DNA of 64,000 bases from an uncultured Acetatifactor sp. (GCA_910586485.1 CAJUIA010000004.1:1-64000); one strand, 5' to 3'; counted from the stretch's first letter, positions 1 to 8,748 are shown. Translations and numbers: made by a program. The notes: generated by a model from the letters alone, not told the origin.

Positions 1-53
1 TAGACCCCGGAGGGGTTACAATTAAACCCCCATTTGAAATGGGGGTTGCTAAC
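1..53 (+). mobile_element. Probable right end of an IS200/IS605 (TnpB-type) element
   Basis: Two hairpins follow one another: ACCCC-gga-GGGGT at 4-16 and a perfect 11-bp stem, AACCCCCATTT / AAATGGGGGTT, at 25-47. The run ends in GCTAAC. IS200/IS605-type elements typically end in a C-rich/G-rich hairpin a few bases before the cleavage site, and TnpB guide RNA ends there too. The TAG at 1-3 could be the stop of a gene lying outside the window. An open frame for a nitrilase domain starts right after this block at 53, as if the element had landed in that gene. No transposase is visible, so this is inference. A plain terminator hairpin is the alternative. Confidence 0.35.
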
Positions 54-76
54 TTAGGTTAGATCTTATTTCTTTT

Positions 77-871
77 ATGAAAAGAGCCTATGCAGATGGG
101 AAGGAGAAAGTAGATTTTTTGGTATTTCCAGAGTTTTATATGCCATTGCAATGGGTGTCAGATGTTTTGACGTTTGTAAGAAAAACTGGAATTACAGTGA
201 TTTCAGGTTTACAATATGTTACATATAATAAGCAGGCATATAATAATGTGGCATTATTTGCACCTGTTAAAACAGGACGTTATTTGAATGCGGCATTATT
301 AGTTAGAGAAAAGAATGATTATGCCCCAATGGAATGCGAATTGTTAGCAATAGAAAAATATAAATGTAAAAATCAAAAAGAGCCTGTATATCAAGCGATT
401 AATTGTAATGGAATACAATATGGTATATTTTTGTGCTATGAATTTACTGATATTATAGCCAGAAGCCTATATAAGGGTAAGGTGGATATAATTTTTACTC
501 CAGAGCATAATAGAGATACATCTTATTTTTCAAATATAATTGAAACCACAGCTAGGGATTTGCATGTATTTATTGCTCAGGCTAACACATCAATTTATGG
601 CGACTCAAGAATAACCGGACCGTATGGTAGAAATGACAGAAATGTAATGCAAATAAAAGGTGGAGATAGGGATGATATAATTGTGGGAACTATTGAGTTG
701 GGAAAAGTAAAAAAATATCAGCAAGAAGAAAAAAAGAAATTTGATGAAAAAATTCAACAATACCTAAAATTTGATAAGCGAAAAGTTTATGAAAATGAAG
801 CGAAAATGTTTGCAGAGCATGAGTTAAAAATAGCAAAAACCTCTGCAAGATTTCGGACAGAAGGTATATAA
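77..871 (+). pseudogene. Nitrilase-domain C-terminal fragment, probable RT-nitrilase (DRT1-like) defence gene
   Basis: 264 residues of a carbon-nitrogen hydrolase fold with a plausible Glu-Lys-Cys triad: E19 in FPEF, K79, and C120 in FLCYEF. The stretch around 135-170 (YFSN, RDLH, NTSIYGDSRI) resembles, from memory, the nitrilase domain fused to the C terminus of class 1 UG reverse transcriptases (DRT1-type anti-phage systems). The frame is open back to 53 but is stopped by TAA at 50-52 inside the preceding hairpin block. No convincing ribosome binding site precedes the ATG at 77. The N-terminal reverse transcriptase part is therefore missing or displaced outside the window. The segment is far AT-richer than its neighbours, which suggests transfer. 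A free-standing nitrilase is the alternative. Confidence 0.5.
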
Positions 872-886
872 GATGTAGCAGTAGGC

Positions 887-907
887 GCCCGGCCGTTTTG
901 GCCGGGC
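887..907. terminator. GC-rich hairpin after the nitrilase fragment
   Basis: Perfect 8-bp stem GCCCGGCC / GGCCGGGC with a GTTTT loop, 16 bases after the stop of the nitrilase fragment. No T-run follows, so it is at best a weak intrinsic terminator. It also marks the change from AT-rich to normal base composition. Confidence 0.4.
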
Positions 908-911
908 ACGC

Positions 912-1046
912 TATCCAATTATTGACATACAGGATTATGAAAAGACACAGACAACCACCCGGCTGATGAACGAGCTTGAAAAAGGTCGGAACTCCGGGGA
1001 AGAGAGAGGCTGGCTGAAATTGAAGACTGTGGAGGAAAACCTTGAG
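912..1046 (+). pseudogene. RelB/DinJ-type antitoxin remnant
   Basis: The frame from 912 reads DYEKTQ...LMNELEKG...SGEERGWL...TVEENLE. The C-terminal half of RelB/DinJ antitoxins has the same layout: an L-x-E-hydrophobic-E-K-G stretch, then an E-x-GW segment and a final V-E-x-x-L. The N-terminal ribbon-helix-helix part is missing, and the frame is preceded directly by the GC hairpin. No toxin gene follows. It is short and unlikely to be functional. The ATG at 966 would give only the tail and lacks a clear ribosome binding site. The assignment rests on motif resemblance only. Confidence 0.45.
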
Positions 1047-1151
1047 TTTACTATAATAATTTGCATTTATCGAAAGAGGGACTCCACTTTCTTCAGTTGC
1101 CGACACAGAAAGCGATTACCATTTTCTTGTAAGCGAAATTTGTGTTTCATA

Positions 1152-2000
1152 TCAGCCTTCCCTGGCAACAAAGGCCACCGCAATGGCGCCGGGGCCGGTA
1201 TGGGTTCCGATGGTGCCGCCTACACTGTTCACGGGAAGATGATCGGTTTCGTTTTCCCAAAGCGAAGCATTGTCCTCAATATATTTTTGGATCAGGTCCC
1301 TGCTCAGCCCGGTATAGCCTAAGAAATAAGGCATGGAAAAATCAATGCCGCCTGCCGCATGGATCTGCTCTACGATCAGGTTATTTGCCTGTCTGGAGCC
1401 TCTGGCCTTTCCCAGAATGGCAACCTCCCCGTTTTGTATGGCTATGACCGGTTTGATAGAAAGCAGGCTTCCGGCCAGTGCTGCCGCACTGGATATGCGG
1501 CCGCCCTTTTTTAAGTACTCCAGAGTGTCCAAAAGGGCGATCAAACGAATCCGCTTTTTCAGCAGATTCAGTTGTTTTACGATTTCTGCGGCTCCTGTGC
1601 CCTGCTCAATCATGCGGAAGGCATATTCCACAAGAATGTGTTCGCCTACGGTTACATTTTCACTGTCAACCACCTGTACTCGGCCGGGAAAATTTTCCGC
1701 GGCTGCCATGGCGCTCTGCCAGGTGCCGGAAAGTTTGGAGGACAGGGTGATAACAATGACTTCATCGTCGTTTTCTAAAGCCTTTCTCATGGATTCTTCA
1801 AAGAGAAAGGGCGGGATTTGGCTTGTGACGGGTAACACGCTGCTTTCGATCAGCATTTCGTAAAATTGTGTGTGGCTTAAGTTGACACCGTCCTGATATT
1901 CGGTTTCTCCAAAGGTGACTGTCATGGGGATGACAGTCAGATTTTCATGTTCGGATTCTGTAATGTCGGAAGCGGAATCGGTAATAATATGTATGCTCAT
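1152..2000 (-). CDS. DegV family fatty-acid-binding protein
   Basis: 282 residues from the ATG at 2000, which has GAGG seven bases upstream; an in-frame upstream start at 2096 would add 32 unlikely residues. DegV proteins bind a fatty acid between two domains and, in Firmicutes, can present it to a fatty-acid kinase (FakB role). Family marks are the N-terminal ITDSASD (6-12), the SSKLSGTW segment (about 87-94), KKGGRISS in the middle and the C-terminal IGTHTGPGA motif. The length is normal. It lies 121 bases downstream of the MATE gene on the same strand. No FakA-like kinase is present in the window, so a FakB role is inference. Confidence 0.92.
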   Translation of the reverse strand: MSIHIITDSASDITESEHENLTVIPMTVTFGETEYQDGVNLSHTQFYEMLIESSVLPVTSQIPPFLFEESMRKALENDDEVIVITLSSKLSGTWQSAMAAAENFPGRVQVVDSENVTVGEHILVEYAFRMIEQGTGAAEIVKQLNLLKKRIRLIALLDTLEYLKKGGRISSAAALAGSLLSIKPVIAIQNGEVAILGKARGSRQANNLIVEQIHAAGGIDFSMPYFLGYTGLSRDLIQKYIEDNASLWENETDHLPVNSVGGTIGTHTGPGAIAVAFVAREG

Positions 2001-2119
2001 TGGCGGCCTCATTTCTGCGCATCTGATCTGCGCGTCGATCGAAAATTTATTTTTAATGACATATAAAATTATACGGGCAAGCGGTTGAATTGTCAACTCA
2101 GGCGGCTGTTTCCGTCAGC

Positions 2120-2141
2120 TTCTATGTTGATTCTATGTTGA
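2120..2141. repeat. 11-bp tandem duplication across the MATE stop codon
   Basis: TTCTATGTTGA occurs twice back to back (2120-2130 and 2131-2141). The TAG stop of the minus-strand MATE gene (2122-2124) lies inside the distal copy. Without the duplication the frame would continue. This is one of several stop-proximal microduplications in the window. Confidence 0.8.
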
Positions 2142-3471
2142 TTTGCCTTCTGCTTTCCCGTCTGTAAATCAGCAGAGAAAAGCCCGCAGCCGCAAATTCC
2201 GTGACGCAGAAGGCCCACCACACGCCGTCGGCGCCAAGCACTCTGCTGAGGAAAAAGGCAGCCGGGAGGATGAGGATCACATACCTTAACAGGGAAATAA
2301 TAAGAGACGGACCGCCTTTCCCAAGGCCTTCCAGGGCGCCGGAGCAGGTGACGGAAACAGCGGAGATCATAAATCCCAGGCTGATGATATGCAGGGCGGT
2401 AATCCCGATGGAGATGGTCTCGGCCTGATCAGTAAACAGGCCGATCAGGCGTCCTGGCAGGATCCAGGAGAGCAGCGTGCCCAGGAACATAATGCCTGCA
2501 TTCAATGCCAGTGACGTGTGATAAATCTTTTTGACGCGCCTGTGTTCACCGGCTCCGAAGTTGTAGCCCATCAGAGGGCGAATACCCTGGATAATCCCGT
2601 TAGCGGTCAGATAGATAAAGGTTTGCAGCTTGTAATAAACTCCCAGAACCAGAACATATTTTTCCGAAAAATCTGCCAGTATTTTGTTTAAAGATGAGAT
2701 CAGCAGCGAAGGCAGCGCCAAATTCAGGGAGGCAGAGATCCCTACAGAATAAAGCTTTTTTAATACGGCGGAATCCAGGCGCAGGGATTTCCGGCTGATT
2801 TTTACCGGAGGGCGCAGGAAAGCGTAAAAAAGCAGGTATGCCAAAAGTGTAATACATTGGCCAATGCCCGTGGCGTAAGCGGCCCCGGCAATACCAAGGC
2901 GGGGAAAGATACTGATTCCGAAAATCAGCAGCGGGTCCAAAATAATGTTAGCAATACAGCCACAGATCATGCTGAACATGGAGACCTTCATTCTGCCAAC
3001 GGCTTGAAACAGCTTTTCAAAAGACAGACCCAGGGTAATGACAGGTGAAAAGAGAAAGGCCCGGCTGGAGTAGAGCAGGGAAAGGCGGGTGATTTCCTCC
3101 TGTGAGGAAAAACTTTTTATAAACAGAGACATTCCTGGAATGCAGATAAGAGCCAGCACAATACCGTGAACAATGCTTAAGAAAAAGCCCAGTGTAGCGG
3201 CAATGTCTGCCCGCTTTTGATCGCCGGCGCCCAGATAGAAGGCAATTACCGCATTGATGCCGATACCAAAACCGATGGCAGCCGCATTGATCAGATTCTG
3301 CACGGGGTAAACCAGGGACAGAGCCGTCATGGCGCTTTCACTGAGCTTGGCCACGAAATAACTGTCGATGATGTTGTACAGGGAGTTGACGGCCATGGAG
3401 ACTACCATCGGAAGAGACATGGACAGCACCAGCGGCAGTATGTTTTTTTCCTTCATAAAATTTTGATCCAT
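2122..3471 (-). CDS. MATE family efflux transporter
   Basis: 449 residues with about twelve hydrophobic segments and the two-fold MatE architecture (the N-terminal half begins with PLVLSMSLPMVVSM and NSLYNIIDSYFVAKL). MATE proteins export cationic drugs and metabolites in exchange for Na+ or H+. The start at 3471 precedes the typical short cytoplasmic head. The length is standard for the family. It probably shares a transcript with degV downstream. The extreme C terminus has been altered by an 11-bp tandem duplication that supplies the stop codon. The substrate cannot be told from the sequence. Confidence 0.93.
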   Translation of the reverse strand: MDQNFMKEKNILPLVLSMSLPMVVSMAVNSLYNIIDSYFVAKLSESAMTALSLVYPVQNLINAAAIGFGIGINAVIAFYLGAGDQKRADIAATLGFFLSIVHGIVLALICIPGMSLFIKSFSSQEEITRLSLLYSSRAFLFSPVITLGLSFEKLFQAVGRMKVSMFSMICGCIANIILDPLLIFGISIFPRLGIAGAAYATGIGQCITLLAYLLFYAFLRPPVKISRKSLRLDSAVLKKLYSVGISASLNLALPSLLISSLNKILADFSEKYVLVLGVYYKLQTFIYLTANGIIQGIRPLMGYNFGAGEHRRVKKIYHTSLALNAGIMFLGTLLSWILPGRLIGLFTDQAETISIGITALHIISLGFMISAVSVTCSGALEGLGKGGPSLIISLLRYVILILPAAFFLSRVLGADGVWWAFCVTEFAAAGFSLLIYRRESRRQINIEST

Positions 3472-3571
3472 ATTTATACCTTACCTTTCTGTAACCTGTA
3501 AATTCCTGACGACGAAAAGCATAAGTTCTTTGCCGTATGGGCCGCAGAAACAAATTTGCGTGTAACGCACA

Positions 3572-3606
3572 CAAAAACCACGCAATTACATGATGTAATT
3601 GCGTGG
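3572..3606 (-). terminator. Intrinsic terminator of the chemoreceptor gene
   Basis: Perfect 14-bp inverted repeat with a one-base centre at 3578-3606 (CCACGCAATTACAT and its complement). Read on the minus strand it is followed by TTTTTGTG. It lies about 75 bases past the stop of the minus-strand receptor gene. Confidence 0.85.
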
Positions 3607-3679
3607 CGAAAAAAGAATACTCTTGAAAAATCCACTCCTGAAAAGGTTTTGCGATGATTACAGTATATTTGCCTGATGT

Positions 3680-5038
3680 CTATGAGGATACGGCATAATT
3701 ATATATGCTTTGAAGGTCCTCCAGCAGTCCGCGGGAATATTCCTCTGCCTCCCGGTAGATTTGCTCTGCGTGGGCATATTGTCCGGCTTTTAAAGCCTGA
3801 ATTACTTCTGCGCCAAATTGATGAAACCTTCTATGTTTGTCTCCCAGAGCATCCCAGATCGGAAGAATAGCCGGAATCTGCGGGGTCATGGCATAGTAAA
3901 AATGACCAAAGCCGCATTTTTGGGAATCAAGCTGCAGGGGAGTGACTGCACGGGCGTTCACCATCTTGCTCAGGTTGGACAGCCAGGTGCGATGGGCGCC
4001 GATGGCATTTTTTACATATTTGGCAAATTCTGCATTCTCCAGATGATAAAAAGCGTCCTTCGTCATGCTGCCGATCTGTTTTACGGCATCGTCCAGGCTC
4101 TGCTCGATGCCGACTACCGGCTTTACTGCGTCGCCCAGATCGGTGCTTACCTGATTCATGAAATCGGTACTGTCCCTTAAGCGATTTTCCATTTCTGTCA
4201 TGGAGCTGCTAAGCTCTTCGCTGATGGCAGCGATGGAGCTGATAGATTCGCTGACCTTGGAAACATGAGCCTGATTTTCGCTGTTGAGCTGCCATACATT
4301 ATTGATTTTGTCGGTTACAGCTTCCAGAGCCTCCAATGTCTCAGAGGTGCTCTGTATACTGGTTCGGGAAGCACTGCGGATGCCTTCCAGAAATTCGTTC
4401 ATGCTGCCGGTAAGCTTCTGGGTCTCGCCTGCAAGCTCACGGATCTGCCCTGCCACTACGGCAAAGCCTCTGCCTGCCTCACCTGCTCTTGCCGCCTCAA
4501 TGCTGGCATTGATGGCAAGAAGGTTGGTCTGCATGGAGATGGAATCAATTCCGGAAACAATGGTTCCAATGCTGTCAATAATCTGTGACAGGCCGTCAAT
4601 ATCCTGCTGCAGCTTTTTGGAAATATTGATGGTCTGACTGGAAAGATCCTTGATGGCTGTCAGTTCATTCTGACCCTCTTCAATCTTTCTGGTTACATCA
4701 TCGGCTTCCGATGCCACGTCAATAATCGTGTTTGTCAGTTCCGTATGCTGGTTGTCCGCATCGTTGAGTCCGGAAGCACCGAAGATTCTCTCGGAAGCCT
4801 GCTGGATCTTCTGAGAAATATCAACAATTTTTTCTGTCTGATACTGCATGGTAAGGTCGAGAGAGCTGATCTGCATTACTGCCTGAATGTTTTTGTCAAA
4901 AACCTCGGAAAGCTGTTTCCGGCCGCCTTGCAGCCGCTTGTACATTTTCTGCAGTTCTGGGGCGGCGCTGTAATCGGCGGCCTTCAACTCCGAAAATGAA
5001 TTGATGAGTTCTGATTTTTTCTTGATCCGCATTTCCAT
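3680..5038 (-). CDS. Soluble methyl-accepting chemotaxis protein with CZB zinc domain
   Basis: 452 residues without any transmembrane segment, so it acts in the cytoplasm. A coiled-coil N-terminal region leads into the conserved signalling tip (about 165-200: NLLAINASIEAARAGEAGRG), which contacts CheA/CheW. The C terminus (about 340-440) is a chemoreceptor zinc-binding (CZB) domain with its 3His/1Cys set: H349, C375 in CGFGHF, H402 and H406. Known CZB receptors sense zinc or hypochlorous acid through this site. The gene stands alone with its own terminator. No che genes are near, so its array partners lie elsewhere. Confidence 0.93.
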   Translation of the reverse strand: MEMRIKKKSELINSFSELKAADYSAAPELQKMYKRLQGGRKQLSEVFDKNIQAVMQISSLDLTMQYQTEKIVDISQKIQQASERIFGASGLNDADNQHTELTNTIIDVASEADDVTRKIEEGQNELTAIKDLSSQTINISKKLQQDIDGLSQIIDSIGTIVSGIDSISMQTNLLAINASIEAARAGEAGRGFAVVAGQIRELAGETQKLTGSMNEFLEGIRSASRTSIQSTSETLEALEAVTDKINNVWQLNSENQAHVSKVSESISSIAAISEELSSSMTEMENRLRDSTDFMNQVSTDLGDAVKPVVGIEQSLDDAVKQIGSMTKDAFYHLENAEFAKYVKNAIGAHRTWLSNLSKMVNARAVTPLQLDSQKCGFGHFYYAMTPQIPAILPIWDALGDKHRRFHQFGAEVIQALKAGQYAHAEQIYREAEEYSRGLLEDLQSIYNYAVSS

Positions 5039-5226
5039 CCTATCCTTTCATCGTAGCCAATAAATAATTGCAAAACCACTTCGCGATGCAAATTGGATGC
5101 AATGTGCCTAAGTAAGTTATCCTCACTTATAATAATACTGGATTTTGGATTTTTTGCAAGGGTTTGTTTCCTGTTTGGGACTAAAATGTAACGGATGTGG
5201 TAAAAATAAAAAAAAGTTTAAAAAAA

Positions 5227-5253
5227 TTAGCACTCACCTATTGACAGTGCTAA
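5227..5253 (+). promoter_or_regulatory. CIRCE operator (HrcA site)
   Basis: TTAGCACTC-N9-CAGTGCTAA matches the CIRCE consensus TTAGCACTC-N9-GAGTGCTAA at all but one position. It overlaps the -35 box of the hsp20 promoter, which is the expected geometry for repression by HrcA and heat induction. Confidence 0.9.
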
Positions 5254-5269
5254 TAATGTGTGTTATATT
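5241..5269 (+). promoter_or_regulatory. Sigma-A promoter of hsp20
   Basis: TTGACA (5241-5246), a 17-base spacer and TATATT (5264-5269). The -35 box lies within the spacer and right arm of the CIRCE operator, so HrcA binding would block RNA polymerase. Confidence 0.88.
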
Positions 5270-5323
5270 ACATCTAGAACAAAGGAAACAGATTGTTTCC
5301 GAAAAGAAAAGGAGAGATGACTT

Positions 5324-5785
5324 ATGTTGACACGTAATTACGGAGTACCGGCTATATTTGGAGAGGATTTGTTTGATCGGTGGATGGAAGGAGCTTTGTC
5401 CGGTTTTGCGGATGCGGACAGGCAGCTGTACGGAAAGCACGCAAAGAATATGATGAAGACCGACGTCAAGGAGACAGAGGGCGGCTACCAGGTGGCCGTG
5501 GAGATGCCGGGCTTTGATAAAAGCGAGATTTCCGTGGAGCTTGATAAGGGGTATCTGACCATCACGGCTTCCAAGGGGCTGGATAAGGATGAACAGGATG
5601 AAAACGGCAAATATATCCGCAGAGAACGCTATGCAGGAACAATGCAGAGAAGCTTCTATGTGGGAGAGGGGGTACAGCAGGAGGATATTAAGGCAAAATA
5701 TGAGAACGGAGTTCTGATGCTGGGGATTCCCAAAGAGGATACTCAGAAAATTCAGCAGAACAAATATATTGCTATTGAAGGCTGA
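5324..5785 (+). CDS. Hsp20/alpha-crystallin small heat-shock protein
   Basis: 153 residues. The alpha-crystallin domain covers about 40-140 (VKETEGGYQVAVEMPGF to the GVLMLGIPK motif), followed by a short tail with a K-x-I/V-x-I-like end. Small heat-shock proteins form oligomers that hold unfolding proteins for refolding by DnaK. GGAGAG lies seven bases before the ATG. It is transcribed alone between a CIRCE promoter and a strong terminator, so it should be heat-inducible under HrcA. No groE or dnaK genes lie beside it. Confidence 0.96.
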   Translation: MLTRNYGVPAIFGEDLFDRWMEGALSGFADADRQLYGKHAKNMMKTDVKETEGGYQVAVEMPGFDKSEISVELDKGYLTITASKGLDKDEQDENGKYIRRERYAGTMQRSFYVGEGVQQEDIKAKYENGVLMLGIPKEDTQKIQQNKYIAIEG

Positions 5786-5851
5786 CAGTATGAACCAATG
5801 ATAATGGTTCTGCAGGAGGGCTGTGAAAAAACGGGGGTTGAAAATCTCCGC

Positions 5852-5897
5852 AAGGCCGACACTTCTTTACGGAGTGTCGGCCTTTCACAGTCCTTTT
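5852..5897 (+). terminator. Intrinsic terminator after hsp20
   Basis: 12-bp perfect stem AAGGCCGACACT / AGTGTCGGCCTT (5852-5863 and 5873-5884) with a 9-base loop, followed by TCACAGTCC and a six-T run. Confidence 0.85.
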
Positions 5898-5901
5898 TTA
5901 C

Positions 5902-5931
5902 TTGCCTTTTTGCACGGTTGTGCTTTATAAT
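5902..5931 (+). promoter_or_regulatory. Probable promoter of the second MATE gene
   Basis: TTGCCT (5902-5907), an 18-base spacer and a perfect TATAAT (5926-5931), 23 bases before the MATE start. The -35 is weak. Confidence 0.5.
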
Positions 5932-5954
5932 CACGGTAATGACGGGGGAAAGAT

Positions 5955-7304
5955 ATGCAGGTAGATTTGACAAAAGGAGCGGTCACAAAAAATATTATCA
6001 TATTTGCGATCCCCATGATCTGCGGGAATCTGCTGCAGCAGCTTTACAATGTGGTGGATACGCTGATTGTGGGAAAATTTCTGGGGGAGAAGGCTCTTGC
6101 GGCGGTGGGCTCTTCTTATACGCTTTTGACCTTTATTACATCTGTCTTTCTGGGGATGTGTATGGGCTGCGGCGCCGTGTTTTCCATTCGCTGCGGGGAA
6201 AAGGCATGGGAGAAGCTTAAGGAAAATATTTTTACTGCCTTTGTGATGATTGCGGTGTTTGCGCTGCTCGTCAACGGGGCAGTTTATCTGCTGACGGACA
6301 GGATTATGAGTCTGTTAAATGTGCCGGGAGACGTTTATCCCCTGATGAGGGAGTACCTGCTGGTGATTTTTGCGGGCATTACGGCTACCTTTCTCTATAA
6401 TTTTTTTGCTTCTCTTCTGCGGGCAGTGGGGAATTCGGTAATCCCGCTGGTATTTCTGGCAATTTCCGCCGTGGCAAACATTATTTTGGACCTTTTATTT
6501 GTTCTTTATTTTGACTGGGGCGTGGCGGGAGCGGCAGCAGCCACGGTGATCGCCCAGTGGCTTTCCGGTTTGGGCAGCATGGCCTATACCTTATTAAGAT
6601 GCAGGGAGCTTCGTCCCGGCCGCAGCCAGATGCGGATCAGAGCCGCCGGCATAAAGGAGCTTTTGAGTGCGTCTGTGCTGACCTGTATGCAGCAGTCGGT
6701 GATGAACTTTGGTATTCTGATGGTACAGGGGCTGGTCAACAGCTTTGGTTCCGTGGTCATGGCAGCCTTTGCGGCGGCTGCCAAGATTGATTCTTTTGCT
6801 TATATGCCCCTGCAGGATTTCGGCAATGCCTTTTCCACCTTTGTGGCGCAAAATTACGGGGCGGGAGAGGAAAAGCGGATCAAAAAGGGTATTCGTGCGT
6901 CTCTTTTCATGATGCTGGTGTTTTCCCTGTTCGTTTCCACAGTGGTGTGCCTGTTTGCCAGGCCGCTTCTTTTGCTGTTTATTCATGCAGAGGAGACGGA
7001 AATCCTTTCCGTGGGCATCATATATCTGCGCATTGTGGGTGCTTTTTACTTTGGAATCGGCGGTCTGTTTATGCTGTACGGTCTGTATCGGGCGATCAAC
7101 CGTCCCGGTATGTCACTGGTGCTTACGATCTGCTCCCTGGGGACCAGAGTAGCGCTGGCGTATCTTTTATCGGCGGTCCCGGCAATCGGGGTGTTGGGAA
7201 TCTGGTGGGCGGTGCCCATCGGGTGGCTGTTGGCGGATTTTGTGGGGGTTGCCTATTATCTGGTCCGCTGCAGGGAAAAGCCGGGAAGGAGCGGAACACT
7301 TTGA
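5955..7304 (+). CDS. MATE family efflux transporter
   Basis: 449 residues with about twelve membrane segments. The N terminus is typical of the family (TKGAVTKNIIIFAIPMICGN, then LYNVVDTLIVGKFLG). GGGGGAAAG precedes the ATG. It exports small cations or drugs by ion antiport; the substrate is unknown. It is not a recent copy of the other MATE gene, since the sequences differ throughout. It appears monocistronic, following its own TATAAT box and ending about 100 bases before the alpha-galactosidase gene. Confidence 0.93.
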   Translation: MQVDLTKGAVTKNIIIFAIPMICGNLLQQLYNVVDTLIVGKFLGEKALAAVGSSYTLLTFITSVFLGMCMGCGAVFSIRCGEKAWEKLKENIFTAFVMIAVFALLVNGAVYLLTDRIMSLLNVPGDVYPLMREYLLVIFAGITATFLYNFFASLLRAVGNSVIPLVFLAISAVANIILDLLFVLYFDWGVAGAAAATVIAQWLSGLGSMAYTLLRCRELRPGRSQMRIRAAGIKELLSASVLTCMQQSVMNFGILMVQGLVNSFGSVVMAAFAAAAKIDSFAYMPLQDFGNAFSTFVAQNYGAGEEKRIKKGIRASLFMMLVFSLFVSTVVCLFARPLLLLFIHAEETEILSVGIIYLRIVGAFYFGIGGLFMLYGLYRAINRPGMSLVLTICSLGTRVALAYLLSAVPAIGVLGIWWAVPIGWLLADFVGVAYYLVRCREKPGRSGTL

Positions 7305-7402
7305 GGGCAGCTGCTCAGACGCCAATAATCTGACGGCAGCAGAGGATTGCAGAAATAACGGGGGCGTTGTAAAATAAGAAAAACAAAAGGAGGCCATATA
7401 CT

Positions 7403-8710
7403 ATGAACAAAAATAAATTTGCATTGACGCCGCCCATGGGGTGGAACAGCTATGATTACTATGACACTACGGTAAATGAGGAACAGGTTAGGGCCAACGC
7501 GGAGTATATGGCGGCAACCTTAAAGGAGTTTGGCTGGCAGTATGTGGTGATCGACATCGAATGGTTTGCGCATGGCGCCGGGAGTCAAAGGGACAGGTAT
7601 CAGTACATACCCTTTAATGAGCTGGAAATGGACGAGTACGGCAGGCTGTTGCCGGATCCGGAGCGTTTTCCCTCATCCGCGGGGGGAGCAGGCTTTCGGC
7701 CCCTGGCGGATTACATCCATTCTCTGGGACTAAAGTTTGGTATCCATATCATGCGGGGAATTCCCAGAATGGCAGCCCACAGGCATATGCCCGTCAAGGA
7801 TACGGAGACTACGGCCAATGTGATTGCGGATCCTTCTTCCATATGCGGCTGGAATCCGGATATGTACGGTGTTCGGGATATGCCGGAGGGTCAGGCGTAT
7901 TATGATTCCCTCCTGGAGCTGTATGCCGGCTGGGGAGTGGATTTCATTAAATGCGACGACATCTGCAATACTAACATATATCCCCATAATCCTTATTCTG
8001 CCCGCCATGAAATAGAGATGCTGGCGAACGCAATTCAAAAGTGCGGAAGGGAAGTAGTGCTTTCTTTGTCTCCGGGGCCGGCGTTGATCGACAAGGCATG
8101 GCATTATGAAACCTATGCCAACATGTGGCGGATTACCGACGATTTCTGGGATAACTGGAAGCTGCTTAAGGATATGTTTTGGCGCTGTGAGCTGTGGCAG
8201 AACCATGTGTCTGAAGGCTGCTTTCCGGACTGTGACATGCTGCCCTTAGGGTATCTGGGCAAGGGGTTTGGACAGGAGCGCACCACTCATTTTTCCATGG
8301 CGGAGGCCCGGACCATGATGACTCTGTGGTGCATTTTCGGCTCGCCGCTGATGGTCGGCGCGGAGCTGACCAAGCTGGATCAGGAGACCCTTTCGCTGCT
8401 GACAAATAAGAGGGTGCTGGCGATGCTGACGCCGGCGTGCAGGCCCAGGCAGATCTGCCGGGATGACGAAAAAGCAATTTGGAAGGCGGAAAACAGGGAG
8501 ACGGGCGCAAAATATGTGGCGCTGTTTAATTTGGGGGAAGAAGAAGCGGAGCTGGCCGTAGAGCTGCAGGCAGCAGACATGGAAGAATGTACGGGGCTGA
8601 CGGAGTTATGGACTGGCGGAGAGGCTTTCGTTTCCGACGGCAATCTGAAGGTAAGGCTTGGTGTCCATGCCTGCGCAGTGTATGGAAGCCTGAACGAAGG
8701 AGAAGCATAA
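7403..8710 (+). CDS. Alpha-galactosidase, glycoside hydrolase family 27
   Basis: 435 residues without a signal peptide, so it is intracellular. The (beta/alpha)8 catalytic domain covers about 8-330, beginning TPPMGWNSYDYY. The likely nucleophile is D185 in FIKCDD and the acid/base is D246 or D247 in WRITDDF. A beta-sandwich C-terminal domain follows (about 340-430). GH27 enzymes remove terminal alpha-galactose, or in some members beta-L-arabinopyranose, from oligosaccharides. AGGAGG precedes the start. With the convergent GH51 gene and the rhamnose operon it points to plant side-chain sugars as the substrate. No transporter is linked. Confidence 0.9.
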   Translation: MNKNKFALTPPMGWNSYDYYDTTVNEEQVRANAEYMAATLKEFGWQYVVIDIEWFAHGAGSQRDRYQYIPFNELEMDEYGRLLPDPERFPSSAGGAGFRPLADYIHSLGLKFGIHIMRGIPRMAAHRHMPVKDTETTANVIADPSSICGWNPDMYGVRDMPEGQAYYDSLLELYAGWGVDFIKCDDICNTNIYPHNPYSARHEIEMLANAIQKCGREVVLSLSPGPALIDKAWHYETYANMWRITDDFWDNWKLLKDMFWRCELWQNHVSEGCFPDCDMLPLGYLGKGFGQERTTHFSMAEARTMMTLWCIFGSPLMVGAELTKLDQETLSLLTNKRVLAMLTPACRPRQICRDDEKAIWKAENRETGAKYVALFNLGEEEAELAVELQAADMEECTGLTELWTGGEAFVSDGNLKVRLGVHACAVYGSLNEGEA

Positions 8711-8748
8711 TTTTTCGAAAGTTTGAGTATTGCATTGAAGCGGGCCAG

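Noticed and set aside
4..53. CRISPR repeat (Cas13-like CCCC/GGGG repeat) at the window edge
   Set aside because: Only one copy, no repeat-spacer periodicity, and directly followed by coding sequence.
1..53. Group II intron 3' end
   Set aside because: No domain V with its AGC/GUU triad is visible in the available bases.
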